From Planctomycetia bacterium (GTDB lineage: Bacteria > Planctomycetota > Planctomycetia > Pirellulales > JACPPG01): DNA of 39,708 bases. The notes under the pieces were generated by a model. The model did no database searches. It had not been told where the DNA came from and was given only the letters and a program-made list of their open reading frames with translations. Made by a program: the position numbers and the translations under genes. Of the stretch, positions 1 through 8,865 are shown in pieces (position 1 is the stretch's first letter; each line of letters starts with the position of its first letter). The stretch is taken from assembly GCA_016191115.1 (NCBI GenBank), contig JACPPG010000068.1, forward strand, positions 1 through 39,708, read 5' to 3'.

Positions 1-281
1 CGCACCATTTCCCATGGCAAAACCGACAACGTGAACGAACGCGAAACGGCCGCCAAAGCGCCGCGCATTCACGCTGCGCAGCAACCGACCCGTCCCGCAC
101 CTCCCCAAAAGCCCTCCGCGCTCGCTTGTTTAAGGACTAGCCACCCAAAGGGTGCCCGGCCGGAGCTGGTGCCCGCCGCAGTGGTATGTTTCCGCTCCGT
201 CGTAGGGTGCTCCGCGAGCACCAGACCGTAGGCCGCCGCCGCGAGCACCACACAAAACTGCTTCGAAAGGAAGCGAGCAGT
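1..281. other. Leader region upstream of the first gene
   Basis: No convincing gene is visible here. One open frame runs in from the window edge and stops at 231. Its composition (Pro/Ala/Arg-rich) gives no family clue, so it could be the tail of an upstream gene or chance. The stretch holds a CACCC-AAA-GGGTG hairpin near 151-163 and the GTAGGGTGCTC repeat annotated separately. The only clear signal is the ribosome binding site GAAAGGAAG at about 265-273, serving the gene that starts at 282. Confidence 0.5.
202..222 (+). repeat. Short palindromic repeat, GTGCTC-CGC-GAGCAC type
   Basis: The stem GTGCTC/GAGCAC is preceded by GTAGG. A near-identical copy lies at 17289-17309, also just upstream of a short gene. 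Two copies in one window in non-coding DNA point to a dispersed REP-like family. Its function is unknown. Confidence 0.6.
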
Positions 282-1601
282 ATGACCCATCGTACTCTTT
301 CCGTTGTTTCACTTGCGCTCTTGTCCGTCCCCATGTTGTGCGGCGCCGCCGTGGCCGCCGACGAAACCACGCGCGATGGCGAGCCGACTGGCCTGACCTA
401 CCTGTTGCGTTACAAGTTCCAGCCCGGCGAAGTGATTCGCTGGAAAGTGGAGCACCGCGCGCAAGTCCGTAGCACGGTCTCCGGCACGACCCAAACGGCC
501 GAGACCGACAGCGAATCGATCAAGGTGTGGAAGGTCCTGGAGGTGGACGACGCGGGCCGCGCGACTTTCGAGCACTCGGTCGAAAGCGTCGATATGCGCC
601 AACTACTGACCGGCCGGCAAGAGGTCCGCTACAACAGCCAGACCGACGCCGTCGCCCCGCCAGGCTTCGAGGACGTCGCCAAGGCCGTGGGCGTGCCGCT
701 GTCGGTGATCACCGTCGACGATCGGGGCGGGATCGTCAAGCGCAAGGAGGTGCAGACACAGCCCCATGCCACGAGCGCCGAGATCACGCTGCCCTTGCCC
801 GAAAAGGCGGTGGCGGTGAAAGAGACGTGGTCGGCGCCGCACGACGTGGAGGTTCGCTTGAAAGAAGGCGCCGTCAAGCAAGTCAAGACACGGCAGCAGT
901 TCACGCTCGAGGAGGTCGCCGGCGGCATCGCCACCGTGCGCGTCGAGACCGTCATCCTCACGCCGATTCGCGATCCGGCACTCGAGGCCCAGCTCATTCA
1001 GGCCGCCACCGACGGCACCGTCCGCTTCGACATCAAAGCCGGCCGCGTCAGCGCGCAGCAGACCGACCTCGACAAGCGCGTCGTCGGCTTCCAGGGGGAG
1101 ACCAGCAGCCTGCACTACGTGACGCGATTCACCGAGGAGCTGTTGCCGCCGCGGATTTCGTCGGCCCACCGCCCGAAGACCACCGCCGGCGCGGCGGCGT
1201 CAAAAGACAAAGCGAAGGACGCGGCGAAGCCCGACGCGACGCCGGCCAAGAAACCCGATGCAACCGCCAAGAAGAAGCCGGCCGCGGCGAGCTCCGCGGC
1301 GCCTGGCGCGAATACGGCCAAGGCAAATTCACAGCCGCCGAAAACCAGCCAGCCGGCGAAGACCAATTCGCCGGCGCCGGGAAGCAAAACATCCGTCGCC
1401 AACCGCCCGGCGGTCGTCAAGCCCTCGACCAGCACGCCGCCAACGCGATCGCCTTCCACGAAGGCTTCGACGGGAAAACCGGCGGCGACCAAGCCCGTGC
1501 CGCCCGCCCCCCCCAAGCCGCCGGAAACAAGCAACAGTGAGGCGGCCCAAGGCAGTCCCGCAACGGATGCCAAGCCGACAGGCGACGACGGTAGCGATTG
1601 A
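282..1601 (+). CDS. Secreted/exported protein with Ala-Lys-Pro-Thr-rich tail
   Basis: The start at 282 is chosen because GAAAGGAAG sits about 9 bases upstream and the protein then opens with a classic signal peptide (residues 1-25, ending AVAADE). An upstream in-frame ATG at 186 would bury this signal. Residues ~30-300 form a soluble domain with many beta-like stretches, such as 'LRYKFQPGEVIRWKVEH'. It resembles the planctomycete exported family often labelled DUF6263; that assignment is from memory and moderate. Residues ~310-440 are low-complexity, rich in Ala, Lys, Pro and Thr, and look like a flexible or wall-associated linker. The gene ends only 12 bp from the convergent lipoprotein gene. 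No enzymatic motif was recognised. Confidence 0.8.
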   Translation: MTHRTLSVVSLALLSVPMLCGAAVAADETTRDGEPTGLTYLLRYKFQPGEVIRWKVEHRAQVRSTVSGTTQTAETDSESIKVWKVLEVDDAGRATFEHSVESVDMRQLLTGRQEVRYNSQTDAVAPPGFEDVAKAVGVPLSVITVDDRGGIVKRKEVQTQPHATSAEITLPLPEKAVAVKETWSAPHDVEVRLKEGAVKQVKTRQQFTLEEVAGGIATVRVETVILTPIRDPALEAQLIQAATDGTVRFDIKAGRVSAQQTDLDKRVVGFQGETSSLHYVTRFTEELLPPRISSAHRPKTTAGAAASKDKAKDAAKPDATPAKKPDATAKKKPAAASSAAPGANTAKANSQPPKTSQPAKTNSPAPGSKTSVANRPAVVKPSTSTPPTRSPSTKASTGKPAATKPVPPAPPKPPETSNSEAAQGSPATDAKPTGDDGSD

Positions 1602-1613
1602 CCTCGCGGCGTA

Positions 1614-2282
1614 CTATTCTTCCTCGAACGCCTTGCTATCCAGCGCGAAGTCGGCGTGGGAGTCGTGCGAATAGAAGTGCCGGCCGATCGTGTCCGCCAG
1701 GTGGGCCACAAAGCGGCGGCGGAAGTCATCTTCCGGCATCGAAGTGTCCACGCCCCGGTTCGGCGGGTAGAGCATCCGCGGCAGCGACTTCTGGTAGACC
1801 ACGTCGCCGCCGGAGGCAATGTCGTAGACCGTGATATTCAGCCGTGCCTTGCCCTGATACAAGGTCTGGCTCTGGTACAGACCGAACTCCTCCATATCGA
1901 TGCCCACGACCATGTCGGCCTTGAGCGCGCGTCCGACCTCGGTCAGGTCGTCGTAGTCGTGCTCGTCGGTCCACTGAGTGACTTCACGTGGGTCGACGAT
2001 CGTGATCCATCTAACCCGCTGCCGCAGCAGCCGGCCGAGTTCGCTGCACAAGTCTTGGGCGGCGCGGCTACCGGTCGAGTATTGCAATTCCACGAGCGGG
2101 CGGCAAACGACCGCCACGCGCTTGCCGCGCAGGCCGTTGTAGTCGGCCGAGACGTCATTGCCGCGGACGATCCACATCGCCGAGGCCAAGGCGCTTACGC
2201 AGCCGCTTTGCGTGGCGGCGATAGCCGCGACCAGCAGGCTAACGAGCGTTACGCAAAGCAGACGGCGAGTCGAGCGTTCCAT
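1614..2282 (-). CDS. Conserved hypothetical lipoprotein
   Basis: The ATG at 2282 is preferred over an upstream in-frame start because GAGGTA precedes it by 5-10 bases on the minus strand. The N-terminus is a hydrophobic export signal (residues ~8-25) running into QSGC, a plausible lipobox with Cys 27 as the lipidated residue. The mature part (~195 residues) contains 'GKRVAVVCRPLVELQYSTG' and 'DMVVGIDMEEFGLYQ'. A single alpha/beta domain that reads or binds something at the envelope is plausible, but no known family was recognised. It is convergent with the preceding secreted protein gene. The function is unknown. Confidence 0.75.
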   Translation of the reverse strand: MERSTRRLLCVTLVSLLVAAIAATQSGCVSALASAMWIVRGNDVSADYNGLRGKRVAVVCRPLVELQYSTGSRAAQDLCSELGRLLRQRVRWITIVDPREVTQWTDEHDYDDLTEVGRALKADMVVGIDMEEFGLYQSQTLYQGKARLNITVYDIASGGDVVYQKSLPRMLYPPNRGVDTSMPEDDFRRRFVAHLADTIGRHFYSHDSHADFALDSKAFEEE

Positions 2283-2341
2283 CGTTCTACCTCGTCTGAC
2301 CAGAATGGTTTCTCGCAGTGGCGTGCTAGCGCCAGCGGATT

Positions 2342-2409
2342 GGGAGGGCAAGGCTCCAGCCGAGCCGTGCCCGCATCCAACGCCGGCTCAGCGGGAGCTT
2401 CGCCCTCCC
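2342..2409. repeat. Long inverted repeat (EGEAPAEP-type intergenic element)
   Basis: Two 25-base arms (2342-2366 and 2385-2409) pair with about four mismatches around an 18-base loop. The core is GGGAGGGCRARGCTCC and GAGCC. A second full copy lies at 15893-15973 and a half copy ends at 18977. All are intergenic, as expected for a REP-like family. Translated, they give the recurring nonsense peptide EGEAPAEP, so spurious ORFs arise here. Confidence 0.8.
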
Positions 2410-2444
2410 GTCTTCCACGCGCGCGTGAATTGCGAAGGGCGTCC

Positions 2445-2924
2445 TTACCGCAGCGACAGCCGGACGACCCAGTCCACAAGCGTGATCGCCACCAGCGCGA
2501 TGGCCCCGGCGGCCAGCGCGCGATCGCCCGGCAGTCGCCCCCAATACCGCCCGCGGACCGCCGAGACCGTGCACCATGGCGCGGCCACCACGGCCACTAG
2601 CGCCAGCAGTGTACCGCCCACATTGGCCCGCAGCGCCTGGGCAAACTGCAACCGCACGGCGTGCGACCAGGAGGTCGTCATCCCGCACGACGGACAGCGA
2701 ATTCCGAATATCCATTGAAACGTGCACGGCGGCAGACCCAATTGCTCGTGCGTTCCGTAACCGCTCGGGCTGGGGCGAAGGCTGCCGGCAACCAGCAGTA
2801 GCGCACCAAGGCCCACGCCGCACGCGCCCAGAAAGACTCTGTGGCGCAGCGACAACCGCTCGGCGGCGGATGGAACGCTCGTGTTCACGGGAAACGGGAA
2901 AGGTGCGGGACAATAGCGAGACAC
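2445..2924 (-). CDS. DUF2752 family membrane protein
   Basis: A 159-residue protein with three predicted membrane segments (about residues 30-48, 98-118 and 133-152). The hallmark of DUF2752 is present: a cysteine pair followed by polar residues, 'CPSCGMTTS', near residues 76-84, preceded by another conserved-looking Cys in 'LPPCTFQWIFGIRCPSCG'. The biochemical role of the family is not established. The cysteine arrangement suggests metal binding or redox at the membrane; this is inference. It stands alone between a hairpin repeat and the ymdB-rny pair. Confidence 0.85.
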   Translation of the reverse strand: MSRYCPAPFPFPVNTSVPSAAERLSLRHRVFLGACGVGLGALLLVAGSLRPSPSGYGTHEQLGLPPCTFQWIFGIRCPSCGMTTSWSHAVRLQFAQALRANVGGTLLALVAVVAAPWCTVSAVRGRYWGRLPGDRALAAGAIALVAITLVDWVVRLSLR

Positions 2925-3088
2925 AACCGAGCCGGCAATAGCGATTTGCCGCTTTGCGTCAGCAGCCGGGTGGATCAGCCCGGTGGGTCAGGCACACAAC
3001 AAGACGCTACGTCAGGCACAGCCGAGCAGGTCAGGAATGCCCGTGACTGACAGGCCCTACTCCTCGGCCGACCTCCGGCACCGCACTG

Positions 3089-3922
3089 CTAGCTAGCGGG
3101 GGTCGGCCGGCTGGCATGCGATTGATTCAGCTTAGCCGCTTCGGCCGCCAGGAGGCAAAGGCGGCGGATGGCCGTCGCCCGGCCGGTCGATTCGTCGACC
3201 TCGACCACCGCCCCGCACAGGCGGGGATCGCCCGTGGCGACCTCGAAATGCGTGGGCAGAAAGGTCTTGGTCGTTTCCAGGACGCGATCGATGCGGCGGC
3301 CGAGGATGCTTTCGTAGGGCCCCGTCATGCCCACGTCGCACTGAAAGGCGGTCCCGCCGGGCAGGATCTGCTCGTCGGCCGTGGGGACGTGGGTGTGCGT
3401 GCCCAAGACGGCCGACACCCGCCCATCCAGGTAACGCGCCATGAGTTGCTTGTCGCTGGTGGCTTCGGCGTGGAAGTCGAGCACGATAACCTTGACTTCC
3501 GCCGGCATGCGCGCGAGCACGCGATCGGCCGCCGCGAACGGGCAATCCACCGGCCGCATGAATACGCGTCCGAGCAAGCTGAACACGCCGACCGACACGC
3601 CGTTTCGCGCCGTGACCACGGCCAGCTCGCGGCCCGGCGCCTCGGGCGGAAAATTGGCCGGCTTGACGACGTTGTTCTCGGATGCGAGCACGTCGGTGAT
3701 CTCTTGGCGGCGGTAGATGTGGTCTCCGAGCGTGACGCAGTCGACGCCCGCGGCCACGAGCTCTCGATGGATGGCGGGCGTGATGCCGGAGCCGCCGGCG
3801 GCGTTCTCGCCGTTGGCGATGACGAGGTCGATTTCGTCCCGCGCCACCAGGGCCGGCAGCGCCTGGCCGATGATGTGCCGGCCCGGTTTGCCGACGACGT
3901 CTCCGATCAACAATATCCGCAC
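3089..3922 (-). CDS. ymdB: YmdB/TIGR00282 family metallophosphoesterase
   Basis: A 277-residue dinuclear-metal phosphodiesterase. Family members such as Bacillus YmdB hydrolyse 2',3'-cyclic nucleotides and cAMP. Metal-site motifs are in order: 'GDVVGKPGR' at the N-terminus (Asp 8), 'NGENAAGGSG' (Glu 39, Asn 40), 'GDHIY' where the family usually has GNH, 'DFHAEATS' and 'GTHTHVPT'. The Asn-to-Asp change in GNH is read directly from the codon GAC. The gene follows rny by 30 bp on the same strand, the same order as in Bacillus, so co-transcription and a shared role in RNA turnover or signalling are likely. Start ATG at 3922. Confidence 0.93.
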   Translation of the reverse strand: MRILLIGDVVGKPGRHIIGQALPALVARDEIDLVIANGENAAGGSGITPAIHRELVAAGVDCVTLGDHIYRRQEITDVLASENNVVKPANFPPEAPGRELAVVTARNGVSVGVFSLLGRVFMRPVDCPFAAADRVLARMPAEVKVIVLDFHAEATSDKQLMARYLDGRVSAVLGTHTHVPTADEQILPGGTAFQCDVGMTGPYESILGRRIDRVLETTKTFLPTHFEVATGDPRLCGAVVEVDESTGRATAIRRLCLLAAEAAKLNQSHASRPTPAS

Positions 3923-3952
3923 GGCATGTCGTCCTTCAATCGTGGTCCATCC

Positions 3953-5512
3953 CTAGCGAGCCATCTCGGTGAACCGTGCTTCGCGAAGCACCGTGACCTT
4001 GATTTCGCCAGGATACGTGAGCTGCTCCTCGAAGGCCTTGGCGATGTCGTGACATATTTTAGCGGCCGAGGCGTCGGTCGTGTCCTTGGCGCTGGTGAGG
4101 ACGCGTAGCTCCCGGCCGGCCTGGATGGCGAACGCGTGCTCGACGCCTGGAAAGCCGCAGGCGATCGTTTCCAGTTCCTCCATGCGCTTGATGTAGCGCT
4201 CGAGCGTTTCCCGCCGGGCCCCGGGCCGCGAGGCGCTGCACGCGTCGGCCGCGGCCACGAGCACGGTGTACGGATTGTCGATCCGCAGGTCGTCGTGATG
4301 GCCCAGGGCCGCGTGTACGACTTCCGGCCGCTCGCCGTGGCGCTTGAGGATGTCGGCGCCGATCTTCGGGTGGCCTCCCTCGGCTTCGTGATCGGCCGCT
4401 TTACCGATGTCGTGGAGCAACCCGCACCGCCGGGCCAGCCGGCCGTCGAGACCGATTTCCTCGGCCATCATGCCGGTGAGGAAGGCGACCTCGATCGAAT
4501 GCCGCAGCACGTTTTGGCTGTAGCTTGTGCGGAACCGCAGCCGCCCGAGCAAGTGGATCAGCTTGGCGTGCAGGCCGGACACGTCGGCCTCTTGTGCGGC
4601 TTCTTCGCCCAGCTTTTGCAGATGTTGTTCCAGCTCGGTCTGCGTTTCGGCGACGATCTCCTCGATCCTGGTGGGATGAATCCTCCCATCGGCGATCAAC
4701 TTGTTGAGCGAGATGCGGGCCACCTCGCGGCGGACCATGTCGAAGCCGCTGACGATCACAACGCCGGGCGTATCGTCGATGATGACGTCCACGCCGGTGG
4801 CTTTCTCGAAGGCGCGGATGTTGCGTCCTTCTCGGCCGATGATCCGCCCCTTCATGTCGTCGTTGGGGATGTCGACGGTGCTGGTGGTCGTCTCGGCGGT
4901 GTGCGTGGCGGCGTAGCGTTGCAGGGCGGTGATGAGGACGTCGCGAGACTTCTCCTCGCAGACTTCGGCCACGCGCCGCTCGTGCTTCATGATCAGGGCG
5001 CCCGCTTCGTGCTGCAGCTCGGAGTCGAGCTGTTCGAGGAGCCGGCGCGTGGCTTCTTCCTTCGAGAGGCCGCTGACCTGATGCAGCGTCTGGCGTTGCA
5101 TGTCCAGGAGCTTCGCCAGCTCCTCGTTGCGGCGGTTGGTTTCCTCGATCCGCTCGGCCAGCTTGCGCTGGTTGCCCTCGACCATCTTCTCCTGCTTGCG
5201 CAGTTGGTCGGTCTGCTGCTCGAGCGTGTCCTGCCGCTTGTCGAGCATGCGGTCGCGCTCGTGCAACTCCTGCCGCACCAGGCTCAACTCTTTTTCCCCC
5301 TCCGCCTTCATCTGGATGGCCATCTCCTTGGCCTCCAGCTCGGCCTCCTTGCGGCGGGTTTCAATTTCGTGGTTGGCCCGATCGATCGTCTCCTGGGCCC
5401 GCTTCTCGGCGTCGGTCTGGCGCAGATAGTCAAGAAACTTGACCGATAGAAACGTCAGCAGAACGGAGGCCCCGGCCGTGATGAGCACGGTAAGCACTTG
5501 GCTGGCAGTCAC
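3953..5512 (-). CDS. rny: Ribonuclease Y
   Basis: A 519-residue membrane-anchored endoribonuclease that starts mRNA decay. Layout: an N-terminal membrane helix (residues ~5-25); a long charged coiled coil (~30-190); a KH RNA-binding domain with 'GRIIGREGRNIRAFE' (~215-275); and an HD phosphohydrolase domain with 'LLHDIGKAADHE' (~335-430). The length matches the family. The start is GTG at 5512, with GGGGGGAG about 8 bases upstream on the minus strand and no better ATG. ymdB follows 30 bp downstream. Confidence 0.97.
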   Translation of the reverse strand: MTASQVLTVLITAGASVLLTFLSVKFLDYLRQTDAEKRAQETIDRANHEIETRRKEAELEAKEMAIQMKAEGEKELSLVRQELHERDRMLDKRQDTLEQQTDQLRKQEKMVEGNQRKLAERIEETNRRNEELAKLLDMQRQTLHQVSGLSKEEATRRLLEQLDSELQHEAGALIMKHERRVAEVCEEKSRDVLITALQRYAATHTAETTTSTVDIPNDDMKGRIIGREGRNIRAFEKATGVDVIIDDTPGVVIVSGFDMVRREVARISLNKLIADGRIHPTRIEEIVAETQTELEQHLQKLGEEAAQEADVSGLHAKLIHLLGRLRFRTSYSQNVLRHSIEVAFLTGMMAEEIGLDGRLARRCGLLHDIGKAADHEAEGGHPKIGADILKRHGERPEVVHAALGHHDDLRIDNPYTVLVAAADACSASRPGARRETLERYIKRMEELETIACGFPGVEHAFAIQAGRELRVLTSAKDTTDASAAKICHDIAKAFEEQLTYPGEIKVTVLREARFTEMAR

Positions 5513-6249
5513 TTTTTGCGCTCCCCCCGGGCCGATAACGACGCGCGAGCCACGATCGCGCGCGCATCGGCACCAATCAGTAGAGATAAACGGCGACCGA
5601 GACGAGGATTCGCCAGGGAGAAGCCCAGTGGCGGTTGCAAGCGAACCGCCTCAAGGGGCGAGCGAAGGCTGGATGTCGTCCGACGGGAAGGCGCCGAGAT
5701 GGCGGTCAGCGGCGATGGCGGTGCGCGGGACGCTCACAACTCGGCTGAGGCCCCTCATCCGGCGGCCCGTGCCGCCCTCCATATCGCGCGCCGACCCGCA
5801 TAACCACGGGGACCATCGTCATCCAGCGACTCTCGGGGCGCTCCAAACCGAGGCACGGGCTGGGGTCAGAACCGTGCGGGTTCTGACGCGGCGGCCGGGC
5901 CAACTCGACTTGGGGGGCCTTCTTGCCGTCGCCGCTGGGCAATAAACCCAGCAACTGCTGCAAGATAATAATCAGTAGGTGCATCGTTGCCGTCTGCTCC
6001 CGAGAGCGACTGGTTCTTCCCTACAAATCGGGCAAAATCCAGCGACAAAACTCGCTATGGCTTTCCCTGGGCGAGCCACCCGTCGGGCGGGCTGCCGTGG
6101 GACAAACTCACTCATTCACATCGCGGTGCCCGGCTAGGACCGGACCCGATTCCGCGCCATTTGATCGCCTGCGCGTCCAATAGGTCGCGGAACTGTCATA
6201 CTAACAGAGTCTACGGACGCTGCAACCATATATCTGCGGACGGGTTTCC
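5513..6249. other. 737-bp intergenic region between rny and tilS
   Basis: This divergent region carries the promoters of rny (minus) and tilS (plus). A small hairpin, GGCGGTT-GCAAGCG-AACCGCC, is at 5630-5650. A minus-strand frame at 5706-5984 begins with a hydrophobic stretch ('MHLLIIILQQLLGLLP') and then turns Pro/Arg-rich. It could be a small leader gene for rny, but it lacks a well-placed ribosome binding site and no family was recognised, so it is not called. No structured RNA family was recognised. Confidence 0.45.
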
Positions 6250-7365
6250 ATGGAGCCGCTTGAGGCCCATTTGGCCGCCGTGTGGCCGTCCGAGCGCTGG
6301 CAGGTCGTGACCGTCCTGGTGGCTGCTTCGGGTGGCGCCGACAGCGTGGCATTGGTGCGCGCTTTGGCCTCCCTGCGGTCCGCGGCGGGTGGGCAGAGCC
6401 ATGTCGGCCGGCTGGCGGTCGCTCACTTCAACCATGGCCTCCGCGGCCCTGAGTCCGACGCCGACGAGCGGTTTGTCGTCGCGCTTTGCCGGCAGCTCCA
6501 TCTGGAATGCTGCGTGGGTCGTGCCCAGGCCCACCCGTTGCCACGGGTGGGCTTCGCGAAGCGAGTGGACAAGGGCGAACTGGAAGATAGTAATCTCGGC
6601 GACTTCGGCGACATGGACAATCGTGACCGCCCCAGCGAAGAATCATCCCGGGCCGCCCGATACGAGTTCCTGACCGCCACCGCAAGACGGCTCGGGGCGC
6701 GCTACGTCGTCACGGCCCACACGGCCGACGACCAGGCCGAAACCATCTTGCACCACGTGCTGCGCGGGACGGGCCTGGCCGGTCTAGCGGGCATCCCGAA
6801 AGCTCGCGAGCTAGCCGACGGCATCGCGCTCGTGCGGCCGCTCCTGGGCGCGAGACGCGCCGAGGTGCTGGCGTACCTGGCCCATCTGCGGCAGCCCTTT
6901 TGTGAGGACCGCACGAACCGCGATCCAAGCTACACGCGAAACCGCATCCGCCACGAGCTGCTACCTCTTTTGGCCAGGGACTATAGCGCCTGCGTTGTCG
7001 ACTCGCTTTTGCGGCTGGGTACCTTGGCGGCCGAGGCGCAGGCGGTGATCGAGGAGCAGGCGAGTGCCTTGGCCGATACGTGCCTAAAGGAGGCGGATGC
7101 AACGCGGGTCACGATCGACAGTCGCCCGCTGGCCGCCGCCCCGCCCTATCTGGCGCGCGAAGCGCTCATCACAATCTGGCGCAGGCAGGGCTGGCCGATC
7201 GGCGCCATGGGCTTTGCCCAGTGGCGGCAGTTGGCAGCGCTGGCGACCGGCGCCAACAACGAAGGAAGCGGCGATCGGCAAGCGGCGAAGCGCGTCTTCC
7301 CCGGCGAAGTCGTTGCCCATCGTGAAGGCGACCGATTGACGCTGTCTCGCGGGCACGCGCCATGA
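6250..7365 (+). CDS. tilS: tRNA(Ile)-lysidine synthase
   Basis: This ATP-pyrophosphatase converts the wobble C34 of the CAU-anticodon tRNA-Ile to lysidine, which switches codon reading from AUG to AUA. The PP-loop 'SGGADS' is at residues 27-32, 'FNHGLRG' follows, and 'VTAHTADDQAETILHHVLRGTGLAGLAGI' (split here: HTADDQAET, then RGTGLAGL) marks the family. 'RNRIRHELLPLL' is the usual helix after the catalytic domain. Between the second strand region and 'EESSRAARYEFL' there is an insert of roughly 20-25 residues compared with typical TilS. The insert is partly encoded by a hairpin repeat at 6529-6560. Length is 371 residues. It converges on a minus-strand gene with an 11-bp gap. The upstream ribosome site is weak (GGACGGG). 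Confidence 0.95.
   Translation: MEPLEAHLAAVWPSERWQVVTVLVAASGGADSVALVRALASLRSAAGGQSHVGRLAVAHFNHGLRGPESDADERFVVALCRQLHLECCVGRAQAHPLPRVGFAKRVDKGELEDSNLGDFGDMDNRDRPSEESSRAARYEFLTATARRLGARYVVTAHTADDQAETILHHVLRGTGLAGLAGIPKARELADGIALVRPLLGARRAEVLAYLAHLRQPFCEDRTNRDPSYTRNRIRHELLPLLARDYSACVVDSLLRLGTLAAEAQAVIEEQASALADTCLKEADATRVTIDSRPLAAAPPYLAREALITIWRRQGWPIGAMGFAQWRQLAALATGANNEGSGDRQAAKRVFPGEVVAHREGDRLTLSRGHAP
6529..6560 (+). repeat. Hairpin repeat inside the tilS coding sequence
   Basis: GCCCACCCG (6529-6537) and CGGGTGGGC (6544-6552) form a perfect 9-bp stem around TTGCCA. The palindrome TTCGCGAA (6553-6560) follows directly. It is in frame and encodes 'AHPLPRVGFAKR', part of the TilS insert. Similar CCCACCC/GGGTGGGC elements are normally intergenic. 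Confidence 0.7.
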
Positions 7366-7376
7366 TCGCTTACCAC

Positions 7377-7757
7377 TCACCCCCGCTCCCCGAGCCGCTG
7401 TTGCAATTCGTCGAACCGTTTCGCATTCTCTGGTTCTTCTGACTGCCCGAACTTCCAGCAGCGCTGGAACATATCCCCAAACAACGGTCTTTCCATCGCA
7501 GGTGTCTCGATACGCGGAAAGAACTTAGAGAAATGGTGCTCGAGCAAGTGTTCCAGTAGGCAGCAGGCAACTGCGTCGCGCAGGTCTTCTTGCGGGTGGT
7601 CCCCCCACGCAACAATGAATTGCCATACCGGCTCGGGTTCGGACTCGATATGCTCGGCAATCTTGAGGATAGCTTGCCAGCGCGGGTCCCGGCCTTCGTG
7701 GACGGGCTCCCCTGGGAGTAATGCTTCCGCGCGGCGGATGGCCTGATGGACGGTCAC
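7377..7757 (-). CDS. Conserved hypothetical protein
   Basis: A 126-residue soluble protein with no signal peptide or membrane segment. It is rich in Glu, Trp and His, with 'HPQEDLRDAVACCLLEHLLEHHF' as the central helix pair (residues ~53-76). The composition is that of a small helical-repeat protein. No family was recognised. The start is GTG at 7757, with GAGAG just upstream on the minus strand. The gene converges with tilS. The role is unknown; an immunity- or HEAT-like helical protein is one possibility, but nothing visible proves it. Confidence 0.65.
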   Translation of the reverse strand: MTVHQAIRRAEALLPGEPVHEGRDPRWQAILKIAEHIESEPEPVWQFIVAWGDHPQEDLRDAVACCLLEHLLEHHFSKFFPRIETPAMERPLFGDMFQRCWKFGQSEEPENAKRFDELQQRLGERG

Positions 7758-7907
7758 AGACTCTCGTACTGATTCAAGTCCTGCTGATACAAGAGAGCCG
7801 TGCTTTCCGAAAGTTCGCGAAGGTCAGTTGCGAACTCGACACGACCTCCTGTGTCCTGATCCTATCCTTCCTCGCATCCCAATCGAACTCTTCGGTGTTT
7901 GACGACG

Positions 7908-8756
7908 ATGTCCATCACGATCCGCCCACTCCTCGAAGTTGACTTACCCGCGGCCGATCGCGTGCTGCGGGCGGCGTTTGAGCGCGACTTCAGTTTCCAG
8001 CCGGCGCTGCGGTTGAGTGAGCGCGTACAGCCCGGCAGCCACTTCGTTGCCGTCAACTCGGCCGGCGTGGTCGGCACCGTGGGGGCGATCAACTACGGGC
8101 GGTTCGCCTACATCGCCTTGATGGGCGTTGCACCGCAGCAGCAGCGGGGCGGCATCGGGCGGCGGTTGATCGAGCACGCCTTGGCCGAGCTCGACCGGCA
8201 AGGCTGCCGCATGGCGCTATTGGACGCCACCGACGCAGGCGCGGCGCTCTACACGCCGTTTGGCTTCGTCGACGATGGCGTGGCCTGCGAGTACGTCGGG
8301 CAGTTCCCTTCCTCGGCTAACGGCGACTGCGCTGCGATCCGCCCGATGCAAGAGAGCGACCTGGCGGAAGTCATCGCCTTCGACACGCCGCGGTTTGGCG
8401 CCGATCGAAGCACACTTTTGCGCGTGCTGCTGGCAGATGCCGCTGGCCGCGCGCTTGTGTCTTGCGATTCCGCGGGCGCGGTCGACGGGTTCCTGATCGC
8501 CCGCGCTTCCGTGCTCGGCCCCTGGGTAGCGAGCGACCTGCGGGCGGCCGAGCGGTTGCTGCTTGCCGCGGCGCGATTACCGCTGAACGATGTGGCAAAG
8601 GTCTTCGTGCCGCGATCCAACGGCTTCGCCGAATCGCTGCTGGCGAAGCACGGCTTCTGCGTCGAGCGGCGGCTGCGCCACATGCGCCGCGGCGGCGCTA
8701 GCCCACCCGGCGTGCCCGCGTGCCTTTTTGGCCAGACGAGCTTTGGGCTCGGGTGA
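7908..8756 (+). CDS. GNAT family N-acetyltransferase with duplicated GNAT fold
   Basis: The first GNAT domain (residues ~1-135) has the acetyl-CoA-binding motif A in 'GVAPQQQRGGIGRRLIEHALAEL', with R/Q-x-x-G-x-G/A visible as QRGGIG, followed by 'YTPFGFVD', the usual beta-bulge strand. The second half (~140-280, starting 'AIRPMQESDLAEV') resembles the degenerate C-terminal domain known as Acetyltransf_18. The acceptor substrate cannot be told from sequence. The ATG at 7908 is preferred; a TTG at 7899 in the same frame would add three residues. No clear ribosome site is visible. The gene converges on the MFS transporter gene. Confidence 0.88.
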   Translation: MSITIRPLLEVDLPAADRVLRAAFERDFSFQPALRLSERVQPGSHFVAVNSAGVVGTVGAINYGRFAYIALMGVAPQQQRGGIGRRLIEHALAELDRQGCRMALLDATDAGAALYTPFGFVDDGVACEYVGQFPSSANGDCAAIRPMQESDLAEVIAFDTPRFGADRSTLLRVLLADAAGRALVSCDSAGAVDGFLIARASVLGPWVASDLRAAERLLLAAARLPLNDVAKVFVPRSNGFAESLLAKHGFCVERRLRHMRRGGASPPGVPACLFGQTSFGLG

Positions 8757-8763
8757 AATTCGC

Positions 8764-8789
8764 CTGTAGGAGCCGACTCCTGTCGGCGA
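8764..8789. repeat. REP-like hairpin
   Basis: GCCGAC (8772-8777) and GTCGGC (8782-8787) flank TCCT, preceded by TGTAGGA. It lies between two convergent genes. The layout recalls REP elements, and it may also help end transcription from both sides. Confidence 0.5.
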
Positions 8790-8865
8790 TTGCTACCGTC
8801 GGCGTCAGGAGGCACGTCCTAGAGACGGCGGGCATTTCGATTCGGACTAATCGAGCGGAGCACCG

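Noticed and set aside
603..1169. Long minus-strand frame inside the first secreted protein gene
   Set aside because: Composition and overlap mark it as a shadow of the plus-strand gene. It has no family signal and no ribosome site.
5706..5984. Short minus-strand frame beginning with a hydrophobic stretch upstream of rny
   Set aside because: The start lacks a well-spaced ribosome site, and the rest is Pro/Arg-rich shadow-like sequence, so it is only mentioned within the intergenic entry.
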